A stretch of 64,000 nt of DNA from the NCBI GenBank assembly GCA_027491195.1, contig JAIXWQ010000008.1:310001-374000 (forward strand). The letters run 5' to 3'. The notes below the pieces were generated by a model. That model ran no database searches. It was not told the DNA's origin and saw only the letters and a list, made by a program, of their open reading frames with translations. This DNA comes from Cytophagaceae bacterium (GTDB lineage: Bacteria > Bacteroidota > Bacteroidia > Cytophagales > Spirosomataceae). Of this stretch, positions 8,661-18,201 are shown piece by piece. The number at the start of each line of letters is the position of its first letter. Within the stretch, counting starts at the first letter, position 1. The translations under genes and the position numbers were made by a program.

Positions 8661-9197
8661 TTATACGATTTCCCAATTGCCTTCTTCCGGCAAGAACTCC
8701 ACTAAGCCTTTCTCCGTTTTTCCTACGGCAACACGACCTGACTTAACGTACTCTAAAATTTCCCATTTCTTCAAATAGGTATAGAACTCTTGAATTTCTT
8801 CTTCTGAGCCATTCTTTTCAACGACTACATAATCTAGGCCAAAGTGCACAATCTTCGCATTCCAATCTAAATTAATCGTCTTCACATCCACTGGAACGCC
8901 CCCTAGAGGTGTCGCAATTTTAAATAGACCGATTTCGTTAAACACGATTTCGTCATCTAGGTATCCAAATACCGCGAGAACGTCTGTTACTTTACGGATT
9001 TGGCGAACTAATTTTTCTACGAATTCCCGATTTTCGTGTTTAATCACAATCGTGAAACGAGATACGCCTTTACGCTCTGTCTCTGAAACCGTCAAACTCT
9101 CAATATTTACTCTTCTTCGAGTAAAAATGATCGTGATGCGATTCAGTAAACCGACCGTATTCATCGTAAAAACCGAGATGGTATAATTTGTCAACAT
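8661..9197 (-). CDS. ilvN: Acetolactate synthase small (regulatory) subunit
   Basis: This is a 178-residue protein starting with an ACT domain: YTISVFTMNTVGLLNRITIIFTRRRVNIESL, the canonical valine-binding fold of the acetohydroxyacid synthase regulatory subunit. The C-terminal half (roughly 85-170) is the second ACT-like domain that contacts and activates the catalytic subunit. It begins 2 bases after the end of ilvB, so the subunits are translationally coupled. Valine feedback is the known role of the family and may be the main remaining control point of this pathway, since IlvA and LeuA lack regulatory domains. Confidence 0.93.
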   Translation of the reverse strand: MLTNYTISVFTMNTVGLLNRITIIFTRRRVNIESLTVSETERKGVSRFTIVIKHENREFVEKLVRQIRKVTDVLAVFGYLDDEIVFNEIGLFKIATPLGGVPVDVKTINLDWNAKIVHFGLDYVVVEKNGSEEEIQEFYTYLKKWEILEYVKSGRVAVGKTEKGLVEFLPEEGNWEIV

Positions 9198-9199
9198 AA

Positions 9200-10942
9200 T
9201 TATTCTAGCCTCACACTTGTTACACAGCCACCCGCAGGTACCATGGGGAATACATTTTCCTCTTTTTCACAAATGATTTCTAACAGATAAGGCTTATCTG
9301 AATTCAATAAAGTATCTAATGAATCGCTCAAATTAGCCCGATCTGAAACCGTATGTCCAGCAATGCCAAAGCCCTTAGCGATCGTTATAAAGTCAGGATT
9401 CTGCAATTCAACGAATGAATAACGGTTATCAAAGAACAATTGCTGCCACTGGCGAACCATACCTAAGAAGTTGTTATTCAAGATGATGATTTTGACTGGC
9501 AAACCGCTTTGAGCGATGGTACCTAGTTCTTGTAAAGTCATCTGGAAACCACCATCACCGATAATGGCAACTACTTCGCGTTCTGGAACCGCCACTTTCG
9601 CGCCAAAAGCCGCAGGAAGGGCAAAGCCCATCGTTCCCGCGCCACCAGAGGTAACGATCGAATTGCGTTTTTTGAAACGGTAATAGCGATTAGTAATCAT
9701 TTGGTGTTGCCCTACGTCTGTTACGACTACGGCCTCCCCTTTTGTTTTATCAGACAAGAGATTTACTGCCTCACCCATCTTGATCTTATCCCCTTCGTGG
9801 AACAAGTCTTTCTTCGTGATTTTCTCGTATTCTTCGTCGTCGTATTTCTTAAATTCTGCTCTCCACTCTTTGTGATCTGCCTTGTTCACTAAGGGCAATA
9901 AAGCCTTTAATGCAGCCTTCGCATCACCCACCACTGGTGCGTCCGCTTTCACGTTTTTATCTATCTCACTTGGATCAATCTCGATGTGAACCACTTTCGC
10001 TTGTTTCGCGTAGGTGCTTAAATCACCCGTAATACGGTCATCGAAACGCATCCCGATCGCGATCAATACGTCACATGAGTTAGTTAATACGTTCGCACCA
10101 TAATTTCCGTGCATGCCCGGCCAGCCCACATAAGAAGGATGATCTGCATCCATCGAAGACATTCCTAACAAGGTAGTTGCTACTGGAATACCCGTCTTGT
10201 CTACGAAATCGTTTAATTCTTTCTCTGCACCTGCAATGATGATACCGTGACCGGCTAAAATATAGGGGCGTTTAGCTCCGTTAATTAATTTCGCTGCTGC
10301 CTCCACGTGTTCTGCCTTCGGCTCCACGCGTGGCTTGTAGGAAATAATGGATGTACAAGGCTTGTATTCAAAAGGCACAGTCATCAAATCTGTTTGAGCT
10401 GTACGTGTAATATCAATTAAAACAGGACCAGGACGACCAGTTTCTGCAATGTAGAAGGCTTTCGCCATGATCTCTGGGATCTCATTTGCATCTAAAACTT
10501 GGTAATTCCATTTCGTAACTGGCATTGAGATACCGATCAAATCGCATTCTTGGAACGCATCCGTTCCTAAAAGATTTCCTTTCACCTGGCCTACGATGCA
10601 CACTAAGGGCGTTGAATCCAACATCGCATCTGCGATAGGCGTAATCAAGTTCGTCGCACCTGGACCAGAGGTTACCATGCAAACGCCTGCCTTATTCAGC
10701 ATGCGCGCATAACCCTGAGCCGCATGACCAGCTCCTTGTTCATGGCGAACTAAGATGTGTTTTAGGCGATCTTGGTAATCGTATAGCGCATCATATGTGG
10801 GCATAATCGCACCACCAGGATAGCCAAAAATTGTATCCACCCCCTGCTCTACCAATGATTGCATGATAGCTTGGGCGCCTGACAAAAATTTCTTTTTATC
10901 GGCTTGATTAGCTGCTTCGGTTTGAGTTTGGGTTTGTCCCAT
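9200..10942 (-). CDS. ilvB: Acetolactate synthase large (catalytic) subunit
   Basis: This 580-residue ThDP-dependent enzyme makes acetolactate from pyruvate, or acetohydroxybutyrate from pyruvate and 2-oxobutyrate. The activating glutamate lies in VRHEQGAGHAAQGYAR, the FAD-binding middle domain includes the RFDDRITG segment, and the ThDP motif is IIGDGGFQMTLQELGTIAQ...NNNFLG. The N-terminal 15 residues are Gln/Thr-rich and poorly conserved, so translation might start slightly later. It is followed directly by ilvN and preceded by ilvD. Confidence 0.95.
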   Translation of the reverse strand: MGQTQTQTEAANQADKKKFLSGAQAIMQSLVEQGVDTIFGYPGGAIMPTYDALYDYQDRLKHILVRHEQGAGHAAQGYARMLNKAGVCMVTSGPGATNLITPIADAMLDSTPLVCIVGQVKGNLLGTDAFQECDLIGISMPVTKWNYQVLDANEIPEIMAKAFYIAETGRPGPVLIDITRTAQTDLMTVPFEYKPCTSIISYKPRVEPKAEHVEAAAKLINGAKRPYILAGHGIIIAGAEKELNDFVDKTGIPVATTLLGMSSMDADHPSYVGWPGMHGNYGANVLTNSCDVLIAIGMRFDDRITGDLSTYAKQAKVVHIEIDPSEIDKNVKADAPVVGDAKAALKALLPLVNKADHKEWRAEFKKYDDEEYEKITKKDLFHEGDKIKMGEAVNLLSDKTKGEAVVVTDVGQHQMITNRYYRFKKRNSIVTSGGAGTMGFALPAAFGAKVAVPEREVVAIIGDGGFQMTLQELGTIAQSGLPVKIIILNNNFLGMVRQWQQLFFDNRYSFVELQNPDFITIAKGFGIAGHTVSDRANLSDSLDTLLNSDKPYLLEIICEKEENVFPMVPAGGCVTSVRLE

Positions 10943-11025
10943 GGTTAACGTGTATTCAAAAATTTTGTCTCAACGCAATAGAAAGCTCAATTTAAGCCTT
11001 CTGGATAGATAAAAAAATAATTTTC

Positions 11026-12702
11026 TTATAAATCCGTAACGCAACCCTGACTCGCAGAGGAAACGTTTTTAATATATTTACGTAGAACGCCTTGCTTAAA
11101 TGGAGACTCAATTGGCTTCCAAAGTTTCTTGCGTTCTGCTAATTCTTCGTCCGATACGTGCAATACTAAGGTATTATTCACCGCATCAATCGTGATTTTA
11201 TCTCCGTCTTTTACTAGACCAATCGGTCCGCCTTCTTGTGCCTCTGGAGTCACGTGACCCACTACGAATCCGTGTGTTCCTCCTGAGAAACGACCATCTG
11301 TGATCATCGCCACTGAGTTTCCTAAGCCAGCACCGATCACGGCAGAAGTTGGTTTTAACATTTCTGGCATACCAGGGCCTCCTTTAGGTCCTTCGTTTCT
11401 GATCACGATAACGTGACCCGGTTTGATTTCGCCTTTAGAGATGTATTCGATTACCTCTTCCTCGCGCTCACATACTTTGGCAATACCCTCAAAACGCTCG
11501 CCTTCCTTACCCGTAATCTTCGCCACAGCACCACCAGGAGCTAAATTACCATAGATAATTTGCAAGTGACCCGTCGGTTTTAACGGCTGCGTGATAGGGA
11601 AAATGATTTTTTGTGTGTCAAAATTCAAGTCCGGAGCCTCCGCTAGATTTTCCGCCATTGTTTTACCCGTTACTGTCAAGCAATCGCCGTGTAACAAGCC
11701 AACGCTTAATAAATACTTCAAAATCGCCGGCATTCCACCGATCGCTAACACATCCTCCATGTAGTATTTACCACTTGGTTTCAAGTCAGCGATTAAAGGA
11801 GTAAGATCCGAAATAGCTTGAATATCTTTTAACGTAAAGTCGATTCCTGCCGCGTGCGCAATAGCTAAATAGTGCAACACGGCATTTGTCGAACCACCCA
11901 AGGCCATCACCACGGTCATTGCATTTTCGAATGCTTTGCGCGTCATGATGTCACGAGTACAAATGTTTTTCTCTAATAAAACTTTCATCGCCGCACCTAT
12001 CGCTAGGCACTCCTCTTTCTTTCCTTCGTGTGTCGCTGGATAAGTCGATGAATTAGGTAGTACTAAGCCCATCGCTTCCATCGATGAAGCCATCGTATTC
12101 GCTGTGTACATACCGCCGCAAGCACCTGCTCCTGGGATCGAATTGCGAATAACGCCTTCGTAATCCTCGTCAGAGATGGTTCCTGCATATTTTTTTCCCA
12201 AAGCTTCGAACGCCGAAACGATGTCTAATTTTTCTCCTTTGTAAGATCCGCTGCGAATCGTTCCGCCGTACACTAACATACCTGGACGATTCAAACGAGC
12301 CATCGCCATCATAGCGCCTGGCATATTCTTGTCACAACCTACGACCGCGATAACGCCATCGTACCATTGTGCCCCTACGACGTTTTCGATTGAATCCGCG
12401 ATGATATCACGTGATGGCAACGAATAGCTCATCCCGTCATTTCCATTGGTCATTCCATCAGAAACCCCGATCGTGTGGAAGATCAAACCGACCATTCCGT
12501 TCTCTTGGATCCCTTTTTTTACGTGGACAGAAAGTCCATTCAAGTGCATATTACAGGTATTACCTTCATAACCAGTACTTGCGATACCGATTTGAGCTTT
12601 GTTCATATCCTCGCTAGTTAAGCCGATACCGTAAAGCATCGCTTTCGCAGCAGGGTTAGATACTTCCTGAGTTAATGTCCGTGAATACTTATTTAATGAC
12701 AT
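11026..12702 (-). CDS. ilvD: Dihydroxy-acid dehydratase
   Basis: IlvD is an iron-sulfur enzyme that dehydrates dihydroxy acids to 2-oxoacids in valine and isoleucine synthesis. Three cysteines in the right places ([36 protein letters not shown]) are the cluster ligands. The C-terminus has [22 protein letters not shown], the substrate-binding Ser loop. At 558 residues it is full length. It is the first gene of the leftward ilv cluster and has a TAnnTTTG box 26 bases upstream, so it probably carries the main promoter for ilvD-ilvB-ilvN-ilvC-ilvA. Confidence 0.96.
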   Translation of the reverse strand: MSLNKYSRTLTQEVSNPAAKAMLYGIGLTSEDMNKAQIGIASTGYEGNTCNMHLNGLSVHVKKGIQENGMVGLIFHTIGVSDGMTNGNDGMSYSLPSRDIIADSIENVVGAQWYDGVIAVVGCDKNMPGAMMAMARLNRPGMLVYGGTIRSGSYKGEKLDIVSAFEALGKKYAGTISDEDYEGVIRNSIPGAGACGGMYTANTMASSMEAMGLVLPNSSTYPATHEGKKEECLAIGAAMKVLLEKNICTRDIMTRKAFENAMTVVMALGGSTNAVLHYLAIAHAAGIDFTLKDIQAISDLTPLIADLKPSGKYYMEDVLAIGGMPAILKYLLSVGLLHGDCLTVTGKTMAENLAEAPDLNFDTQKIIFPITQPLKPTGHLQIIYGNLAPGGAVAKITGKEGERFEGIAKVCEREEEVIEYISKGEIKPGHVIVIRNEGPKGGPGMPEMLKPTSAVIGAGLGNSVAMITDGRFSGGTHGFVVGHVTPEAQEGGPIGLVKDGDKITIDAVNNTLVLHVSDEELAERKKLWKPIESPFKQGVLRKYIKNVSSASQGCVTDL

Positions 12703-12728
12703 AGGGTTTAAGAAATTTTTTCAAACAA

Positions 12729-12736
12729 CAAATATA
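12729..12736 (-). promoter_or_regulatory. Putative -7 promoter box for the ilv cluster
   Basis: On the minus strand this reads TATATTTG (consensus TAnnTTTG), 26 bases before the ilvD start codon. No convincing -33 element was found at the expected spacing. Confidence 0.5.
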
Positions 12737-12806
12737 CACAATTGGATTTGTAGGCAGGTTAATTATGCCAAAGAATCTTTGGCAATTATAGAAAAAGCAA
12801 AATTAA

Positions 12807-14555
12807 TTATTTGTTTTCTCCTACCTGCTGTCTCCACATCGCAAAATACAATCCTTTGCTCGCCACTAAATCGTCGTGCGAGCCCTCTTCCACAATCTGT
12901 CCTTTCTCTAATACATAGATTCTTGTCGCATGCATCACCGTCGATAATCGGTGAGCGATCAAGATCGTAAGGTGCTCCGTATCAACGGATAAAGAACGAA
13001 TCGTTTCGGAAATTTCTTCTTCGGTCAAGGAATCTAAAGCAGAGGTCGCCTCATCGAAAACCAATAAGTTCGGATCGCGTAACAAAGCGCGCGCAATACT
13101 TAAACGTTGCTTCTCTCCACCCGACACTTTTACGCCACCTTCTCCGATCAAGGAATCAAGACCTTTGTCGGCTCTGGCTAGAAGGCTTTGGCAAGCGGCC
13201 TTTTCTAACACCTCCATGCACTGAGCATCCGTGGCATTCGGATTCACGAATAACAAGTTCTCGCGAATCGATCCGGAGAACAATTGCGTGTCTTGCGTCA
13301 CGAAACCGATTTTCTTGCGCAATTGATCGAAATCGATCGCATCACTCGGCTCGCCGTTATAATAGACTTGACCCTTTTTAGGACGGTACAGACCTACTAA
13401 CAATTTAACTAAGGTCGACTTTCCAGCACCCGAAGGTCCTACAAAAGCAATGGTCTCGCCTCCTTTAACGGAGAACGTGATTCCATTCAAAGCCTCGGTC
13501 GTTGCAGACTGGTGTTTGAAAGAAACCTGATCGAATTTCAATTCCTGAATCGATGAAATCGCTTTCGGATTCGTCGGCTTCTTCTCCGAAGGAATACTTA
13601 ATACCTGCTCAAAATTCTGTAGGGAAACCTCCGCCTCGCGGTAGGTATTCACCACATTTCCAATCTCTTGCAATGGGTTGAATAAGAAGAAGGAGTAGAT
13701 ATTCAACGAATAGAACTGACCGATCGTAATCTTGCCTTCATAAATCAGGTAGATCAAAACGACCACCATTAACATACGCAATAGATTCACGCAGGTACCT
13801 TGAACGAAAGCCATGGAACGTACGTAGCGCACTTTCTTCAATTCTAATTTCAAGATTTTCTCTGTCGTCGCATTCAGGTGAGCGATTTCTTGTTCCGCTA
13901 ATCCTAAAGATTTCACTAACTCGATATTGCGCAACGATTCCGTCGTAGAACCGGCAAGGCCTGTCGATTCTTTCACGATTTCAATTTGAATCGTTTTAAT
14001 CTTCTTACTTAAAACGGATGAAACGTAGCCGATTAGGGGGCCGGTGATTAAGAACAACGGCATCACCATCCAATGCACCGAAAAGGCGTAGACCGAGATA
14101 AAAATCAAGGCGATGATGGATTGGAATAAAATGTTGATTCCTAAGGTGATCAGCTTTTCGACATCGGTGCGGACCTTTTGGAGCTTGCCCAGAGTTTCGC
14201 CAGATCTTTGGTCTTCAAAGGTTTCGTAAGGTAGCTCTAAGGAGTGGCGAATGCCATCGGAATAGAGGTTTGCCCCTACTTTTTGGGTTACTGTATTAAT
14301 GAAATAATCCTGAAAATTTTTCGCCACCCGACTCACGAACGCGACGCCCACAGAGGCTAGCGCTAAAGGCCAAATCGCCGCAACGAATTGGTCCATCGTG
14401 TGGGTATCCGAGCGATAGACCGCCGCGACATCGTCAATGATCTTCCGGAAAATATAGGGATCCATTAACGAGAAGATCTGATTCGTGGCTGCCAGGGCTA
14501 ATGCCCCCACCACGCGCCAGCGGTACACACTCAAATAATTCAGTAATAATTTCAT
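12807..14555 (-). CDS. ABC-type exporter, fused permease and ATPase (MsbA-like)
   Basis: This 582-residue half-transporter has an N-terminal six-helix membrane domain (about 1-310) and a C-terminal nucleotide-binding domain. Walker A is GPSGAGKSTLVKLL, the signature is VSGGEKQRLSIARALL, Walker B is LLVFDEATSALD, and the H-loop is ILIAHRLSTV. Proteins of this type export lipids, peptides or drugs as homo- or heterodimers; the substrate cannot be told from sequence. It begins 9 bases after the L-2-hydroxyglutarate oxidase gene on the same strand and is probably cotranscribed. Confidence 0.92.
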   Translation of the reverse strand: MKLLLNYLSVYRWRVVGALALAATNQIFSLMDPYIFRKIIDDVAAVYRSDTHTMDQFVAAIWPLALASVGVAFVSRVAKNFQDYFINTVTQKVGANLYSDGIRHSLELPYETFEDQRSGETLGKLQKVRTDVEKLITLGINILFQSIIALIFISVYAFSVHWMVMPLFLITGPLIGYVSSVLSKKIKTIQIEIVKESTGLAGSTTESLRNIELVKSLGLAEQEIAHLNATTEKILKLELKKVRYVRSMAFVQGTCVNLLRMLMVVVLIYLIYEGKITIGQFYSLNIYSFFLFNPLQEIGNVVNTYREAEVSLQNFEQVLSIPSEKKPTNPKAISSIQELKFDQVSFKHQSATTEALNGITFSVKGGETIAFVGPSGAGKSTLVKLLVGLYRPKKGQVYYNGEPSDAIDFDQLRKKIGFVTQDTQLFSGSIRENLLFVNPNATDAQCMEVLEKAACQSLLARADKGLDSLIGEGGVKVSGGEKQRLSIARALLRDPNLLVFDEATSALDSLTEEEISETIRSLSVDTEHLTILIAHRLSTVMHATRIYVLEKGQIVEEGSHDDLVASKGLYFAMWRQQVGENK

Positions 14556-14564
14556 GTTTGTTGT

Positions 14565-15764
14565 TTAAAATCGTGTCAACGCCATCTCCGAGATGGTTTT
14601 TCCAATCGCTAAAGAAGAGGTCGCTGCCGGACTAGGTGCATTTAATACATTGATCACTTTCGCGTCTTCTACGATCGAGAAATCGTCTAATAATCCGCCA
14701 TCGCGATCACAAGCTTGCGCTCTCACACCGGCTCCTCCTTCGACTAAATCGGTGATTTGAATCTCCGGAATTAATACTTGCAAGGCTTTCGTGAAGGCCT
14801 CTTTTGAGAAGCTGCGGTACATTTCGCCTAAACCGGTTTCCCAGTATTTCATGGCTACTTTTTGGAAGCCAGGCCACGTTAAGGTGTCCCAAAGTTCCTT
14901 CGCATCAATTCCTAATTTCTTGTATCCCTCTTTCTTGAATGCCAAAACCGCATTCGGTCCTGCCTCCACGCCACCTTTCATCATACGAGTAAAGTGAACG
15001 CCTAAGAAAGGGAAATTCGGATCTGGGACCGGATAAATCAAGTTCTTAACTAAGTATTCTTTGTCTTTTCTTAATTTGAAATATTCGCCGCGGAATGGCA
15101 CAATACGCACATCCAATGGCTCTTTTTGAGTCATCTGCGCTACTTTATCGGAATAAAGTCCGGCACAGTTGATCACTAATTTTGCCTCGTAAACTGACTT
15201 CGTCGTTTCTACGATTGAGAAGGTCAAGCCTTTCTTGATGTCAATTACCTTTTCGCCTAGGTGCATTTCGCAACCCTTGATTTGCGTTCCCACCGCTAAT
15301 TTTGCAGCCACTGCTCGGTAATCTACGATCCCCGTTTGTGGAACAAACATCCCCTCTACCCCCGTCACGTGCGGTTCGTATTCCTGCATTTCTGCCAGGC
15401 TCAATTTTTTCAATCCATCCAGGCCATTTTGCTGACCTCTTTGGTATAAAGTCTCTAATTGCGCCCGTTGCTCGTGAGTGGAAGCAACAACGATTTTACC
15501 CGTTAATTCAAACGGAATATTCTCCTGTGTACAATAATCAATTAATTGGTGGTAGCCTTCGATACAGTTTTTGGCCTTTAACGAACCCGGCTTATAATAC
15601 AATCCGGAGTGGATAACGCCGGAATTATTGCCTGTTTGGTGCATCGAAACCATGTTTTCTTTCTCAAACAAAGCGATGTGAAGATCAGGTCGCGCCTCTA
15701 ACAAACGATGCGCTGTTGCGAGGCCCACGATGCCGCCGCCTACGATGATTACGTCTAATGCCAT
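14565..15764 (-). CDS. lhgO: L-2-hydroxyglutarate oxidase/dehydrogenase
   Basis: This FAD enzyme of the DAO fold oxidises L-2-hydroxyglutarate to 2-oxoglutarate, a metabolite-repair step. The start at 15764 (MALDVIIVGGGIVGLATAHRL) places the dinucleotide-binding motif at the extreme N-terminus as usual; a longer frame to 15935 runs into the divergent anmK gene. The segment MHQTGNNSGVIHSGLYYKPGSLKA is characteristic of LhgO. The 399-residue length fits the family. It shares a 68-bp divergent promoter region with anmK. Confidence 0.9.
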   Translation of the reverse strand: MALDVIIVGGGIVGLATAHRLLEARPDLHIALFEKENMVSMHQTGNNSGVIHSGLYYKPGSLKAKNCIEGYHQLIDYCTQENIPFELTGKIVVASTHEQRAQLETLYQRGQQNGLDGLKKLSLAEMQEYEPHVTGVEGMFVPQTGIVDYRAVAAKLAVGTQIKGCEMHLGEKVIDIKKGLTFSIVETTKSVYEAKLVINCAGLYSDKVAQMTQKEPLDVRIVPFRGEYFKLRKDKEYLVKNLIYPVPDPNFPFLGVHFTRMMKGGVEAGPNAVLAFKKEGYKKLGIDAKELWDTLTWPGFQKVAMKYWETGLGEMYRSFSKEAFTKALQVLIPEIQITDLVEGGAGVRAQACDRDGGLLDDFSIVEDAKVINVLNAPSPAATSSLAIGKTISEMALTRF

Positions 15765-15782
15765 AAAATGAAATTTGAACAA

Positions 15783-15790
15783 CAAATATA
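15783..15790 (-). promoter_or_regulatory. Putative -7 promoter box of lhgO
   Basis: On the minus strand this reads TATATTTG, 18 bases before the lhgO start. The same octamer precedes the MscS-like gene and ilvD, which supports a real promoter element. Confidence 0.5.
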
Positions 15791-15820
15791 CGTCGAATCG
15801 ATGGTAAAAAGAATTATTCG

Positions 15821-15828
15821 TAGCTTTG
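15821..15828 (+). promoter_or_regulatory. Putative -7 promoter box of anmK, nearly at the start codon
   Basis: TAGCTTTG fits TAnnTTTG but ends only 4 bases before the ATG at 15833. If it is used, the transcript would be leaderless or nearly so. Confidence 0.4.
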
Positions 15829-15832
15829 AAGA

Positions 15833-16984
15833 ATGAATCCACGGATCGAACGTCTGTATCAGATTGCCAAAGCCCCGACGCGCACCATTTTAGGTTTGAT
15901 GTCGGGAACGTCATTGGACGGATTGGACTTAGCACTGGTTCGTTTCACGGGTTTTGGGCTGGACACGTCTTATGAGATTTTGCATTACGACACCCGCCCC
16001 TATCCAGCAGATTTTAAGGAGTCGATTCGTTCGGTTTTTGCCAAAGAAAACATTCATTTCCCCACCCTTTCCACGCTTAACGCCCAAATTGGACGTTTGC
16101 ACGCTTCCCTAATTTTAGAAGTATTAGCGGCATGGGGTGTGGATCCATCTGAAGTAGACGCGATCGCCTCACACGGCCAAACCGTCATGCACCGCCCCGA
16201 CAGAACCGGCAAACTCCCGCACTCGACCTTGCAAATAGGCGACGGCGATCACATCGCCCAACTAACCGGCATCATTACCCTTTCCGACTTCCGCCAAAAA
16301 CACATTGCGGCAGGTGGCGAAGGTGCTCCTTTAGCGATGTTTGGCGACTATTTTTTGTTCTCGAAAAAAGGGGAAAATAGAATACTTTTAAACATCGGTG
16401 GCATCGGAAATTTCACCTATTTACCTGCTTCGGGAGATCCAGCAGGCATCTTAGTAACAGATACGGGTCCCGGAAATACCCTGATCGACGCAGCGGTTCG
16501 CCGCTATTTCAATAAGGCGTACGACGAAGATGGCGCCATCGCCCGCTCCGGAAAAATCGATACAGGAATTTTAGCCGAACTCATGAGCCTGAGCTTTTTC
16601 AAGGATTCATTCCCTAAAAGCACCGGCCCAGAATATTTTAATTTAGACATTGTCCACGCGTCCATCAGCCCAGCTGATTTAATCGCGACCTTAACAGAAT
16701 TCACCGCCCAAAGCATTGCCCTCGCCATGAAAACCTACATTCCATCTTCTGTGGAGGGATCCGTTTACGTAAGTGGTGGTGGTAGCAAAAATCCGGTGAT
16801 CATGGCACGACTAGCCGAGCTTCTTCCCTTCCGCGTTTGCGAAAGTGATGAGTTAGGAATGCCATCAGCTGCGAAAGAGGCCGTATTGTTTGCTTTACTG
16901 GCGAATGAGACCTTGGCGGATTCGCCTAGTTCGGAGAGATTGGGGGATTCGCCGTGGGAAAATTTTGGAAAAATATCGTTATGA
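15833..16984 (+). CDS. anmK: Anhydro-N-acetylmuramic acid kinase
   Basis: AnmK phosphorylates and opens anhydro-MurNAc during peptidoglycan recycling, giving MurNAc-6-phosphate. The family N-terminus is plain: TRTILGLMSGTSLDGLDLALV, followed by the phosphate and hydrolytic-water region GIITLSDFRQKHIAAGGEGAPL and DTGPGNTLID. YVSGGGSKNP is the C-terminal adenosine loop. It has 383 residues, about normal. The final codons are part of a 20-bp perfect hairpin, with the stop codon in its loop, so the tail ENFGKISL is shaped by the terminator rather than by the enzyme family. Confidence 0.95.
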   Translation: MNPRIERLYQIAKAPTRTILGLMSGTSLDGLDLALVRFTGFGLDTSYEILHYDTRPYPADFKESIRSVFAKENIHFPTLSTLNAQIGRLHASLILEVLAAWGVDPSEVDAIASHGQTVMHRPDRTGKLPHSTLQIGDGDHIAQLTGIITLSDFRQKHIAAGGEGAPLAMFGDYFLFSKKGENRILLNIGGIGNFTYLPASGDPAGILVTDTGPGNTLIDAAVRRYFNKAYDEDGAIARSGKIDTGILAELMSLSFFKDSFPKSTGPEYFNLDIVHASISPADLIATLTEFTAQSIALAMKTYIPSSVEGSVYVSGGGSKNPVIMARLAELLPFRVCESDELGMPSAAKEAVLFALLANETLADSPSSERLGDSPWENFGKISL

Positions 16985-17004
16985 CGATATTTTTCCAAAA
17001 TTTT
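16959..17004 (+). terminator. 20-bp perfect hairpin spanning the anmK stop codon
   Basis: The arms at 16959-16978 and 16985-17004 are exactly complementary. The 6-base loop TTATGA contains the anmK stop. The right arm ends in TTTTCCAAAATTTT. It probably ends or stabilises the anmK transcript; termination is not certain because the arm is AT-rich and no long T-run follows. Confidence 0.65.
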
Positions 17005-17142
17005 AGAGTAGAGATTATAGAGTAGAGAGTAGAGATTATAGAGTAGAGAGTAGAGATAATGTCCTCCGGACTAATTCCCTTCGGACTATCGACTAGTGAC
17101 TAGCGACTGACCACTAACAACTGACGACTAACGAGCCACAGC
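17005..17142. repeat. Degenerate short-word repeat tract before the RluA-type gene
   Basis: Serial words fill the gap: AGAGTAGAGATTATAG units three times (about 17004-17058), then CCGGACT/TTCGGACT words, then GACTAGTGACTAGCGACTGACC-like words (broken by changes), ending with the small hairpin GCCACAGCGTGGC (17135-17147). The GAGTAGAG and TTCGGACT words match those at 4911-5068. Confidence 0.75.
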
Positions 17143-17154
17143 GTGGCGAGATTT

Positions 17155-17871
17155 ATGAAATACAAATTTACCGATTCCATCCTGTTCGAGGATGCTGATT
17201 TTATTGTGATTAACAAGCCCTCTGGCATTTCGACGCTAGATGAGCGGAAGGATGATTTAGCGCCGGCGATCCTGCGTTTAGCGAAGGAATATTCGTCGGA
17301 TGCGCAGGTGGGTCACCGTTTAGATAAGGAAACTTCGGGGGCTTTGGTGATTGCCAAAAACCCAGATGCCTATCGCCACATCTCCATGCAATTCGAGCAC
17401 CGCGAAACGGCGAAGCGCTACCACGCGGTCGTAGAGGGAATGCAAGATTGGGATGGCTTTTTAGTGAATTTACCTATACTTCCATTGAAAGATGGAAAGG
17501 TCGTGATCGATCGGGCCAAAGGAAAACACGCCGAAACCTGGTTCCGCACGTTGAAGGTATTCCGCGGCTATACTTTGGTAGAATGTATGCCTATAACTGG
17601 ACGTATGCACCAAATCCGGATTCACCTCACCTGTCTAAAAGCGCCGATCGTTTCGGATGTGATGTATGGCGGGCCCGAGATTTACCTGTCTGATTTAAAA
17701 CGCAATTTCCACCTGAAAAAGGACACCGAAGAACTTCCTGTGATGCGCCGCGTCGCGCTCCATGCCCATAGTTTATCCTTCAATCTGATGAATGGCGACC
17801 CCATTACCGTCGAGGCCCCGTATCCAAAAGATTTCAATGTGCTGGTCAAGACTTTGGAGAAGTATTCGTAA
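17155..17871 (+). CDS. RluA-family RNA pseudouridine synthase
   Basis: The protein isomerises uridine in rRNA or tRNA. The catalytic aspartate lies in GHRLDKETSGALVIAKN, the RluA-family signature, and ITGRMHQIRIHL is the second conserved motif. There is no N-terminal S4 domain, and the 238 residues resemble RluA or TruC more than RluC/D, so the exact target is open. ATG 17155 is preferred to GTG 17143, which begins inside the repeat hairpin. It lies just upstream of tRNA-Arg on the same strand. Confidence 0.9.
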   Translation: MKYKFTDSILFEDADFIVINKPSGISTLDERKDDLAPAILRLAKEYSSDAQVGHRLDKETSGALVIAKNPDAYRHISMQFEHRETAKRYHAVVEGMQDWDGFLVNLPILPLKDGKVVIDRAKGKHAETWFRTLKVFRGYTLVECMPITGRMHQIRIHLTCLKAPIVSDVMYGGPEIYLSDLKRNFHLKKDTEELPVMRRVALHAHSLSFNLMNGDPITVEAPYPKDFNVLVKTLEKYS

Positions 17872-17883
17872 TTTTACATCCCT

Positions 17884-17955
17884 GGCTCCGTAGTTCAATG
17901 GATAGAATGTAGGTTTCCGGTACCTAAGATGAAGGTTCGATTCCTTCCGGGGCTA
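17884..17955 (+). tRNA. tRNA-Arg (anticodon CCG)
   Basis: A cloverleaf can be drawn. The acceptor GGCTCCG pairs with CGGGGCT, the D arm is GTTC...GAAT, the anticodon stem TAGGT/ACCTA encloses the loop TTCCGGT with anticodon CCG, and the T arm is GAAGG-TTCGATT-CCTTC. The discriminator is A and no CCA is encoded. This is the only complete copy; two 3' fragments of it lie at 57,256 and 59,614, marking it as an integration site. Confidence 0.93.
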
Positions 17956-17957
17956 CT
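17906..17957 (+). other. attL: tRNA 3' half repeated downstream
   Basis: 52 bases of the tRNA (17906-17957) recur exactly at 59614-59665, and the last 26 of them (17932-17957) recur at 57256-57281. This is the pattern left by site-specific integration into a tRNA 3' end. Confidence 0.88.
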
Positions 17958-17969
17958 TAATTACAAGAT

Positions 17970-18002
17970 AAACCCTTCTAAATCAAACAATTAGAAGGGT
18001 TT
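17970..18002 (+). terminator. Terminator supplied by the island to tRNA-Arg
   Basis: AAACCCTTCTAA pairs with TTAGAAGGGTTT across a 9-base loop, followed by TTTAATTTT. It replaces the tRNA's original terminator, which now sits at 57,286 and 59,671. Confidence 0.85.
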
Positions 18003-18012
18003 TTAATTTTAA

Positions 18013-18033
18013 GGTGCAACATAGGTACAACAA
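18013..18033 (+). repeat. Left copy of 21-bp island end repeat (probable integrase arm sites)
   Basis: It contains two GGTrCAACA units 11 bases apart (GGTGCAACA, GGTACAACA). The right copy at 57132-57152 matches 20 of 21 bases in the same orientation. Confidence 0.7.
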
Positions 18034-18201
18034 ATTCCAGTTTTATTCTATTTTCATCCAGTTACTTTCGATTACACAATACAGCTTCAATACTAAATAA
18101 AAGTTATTTGTGTGTAGAAGAGAAGAGGTGTACTCACTCCCCTACTAAATATGTCCTTGTAGCGTCTAATCTAATTTGCTTACAGTTATATATATATAGC
18201 A

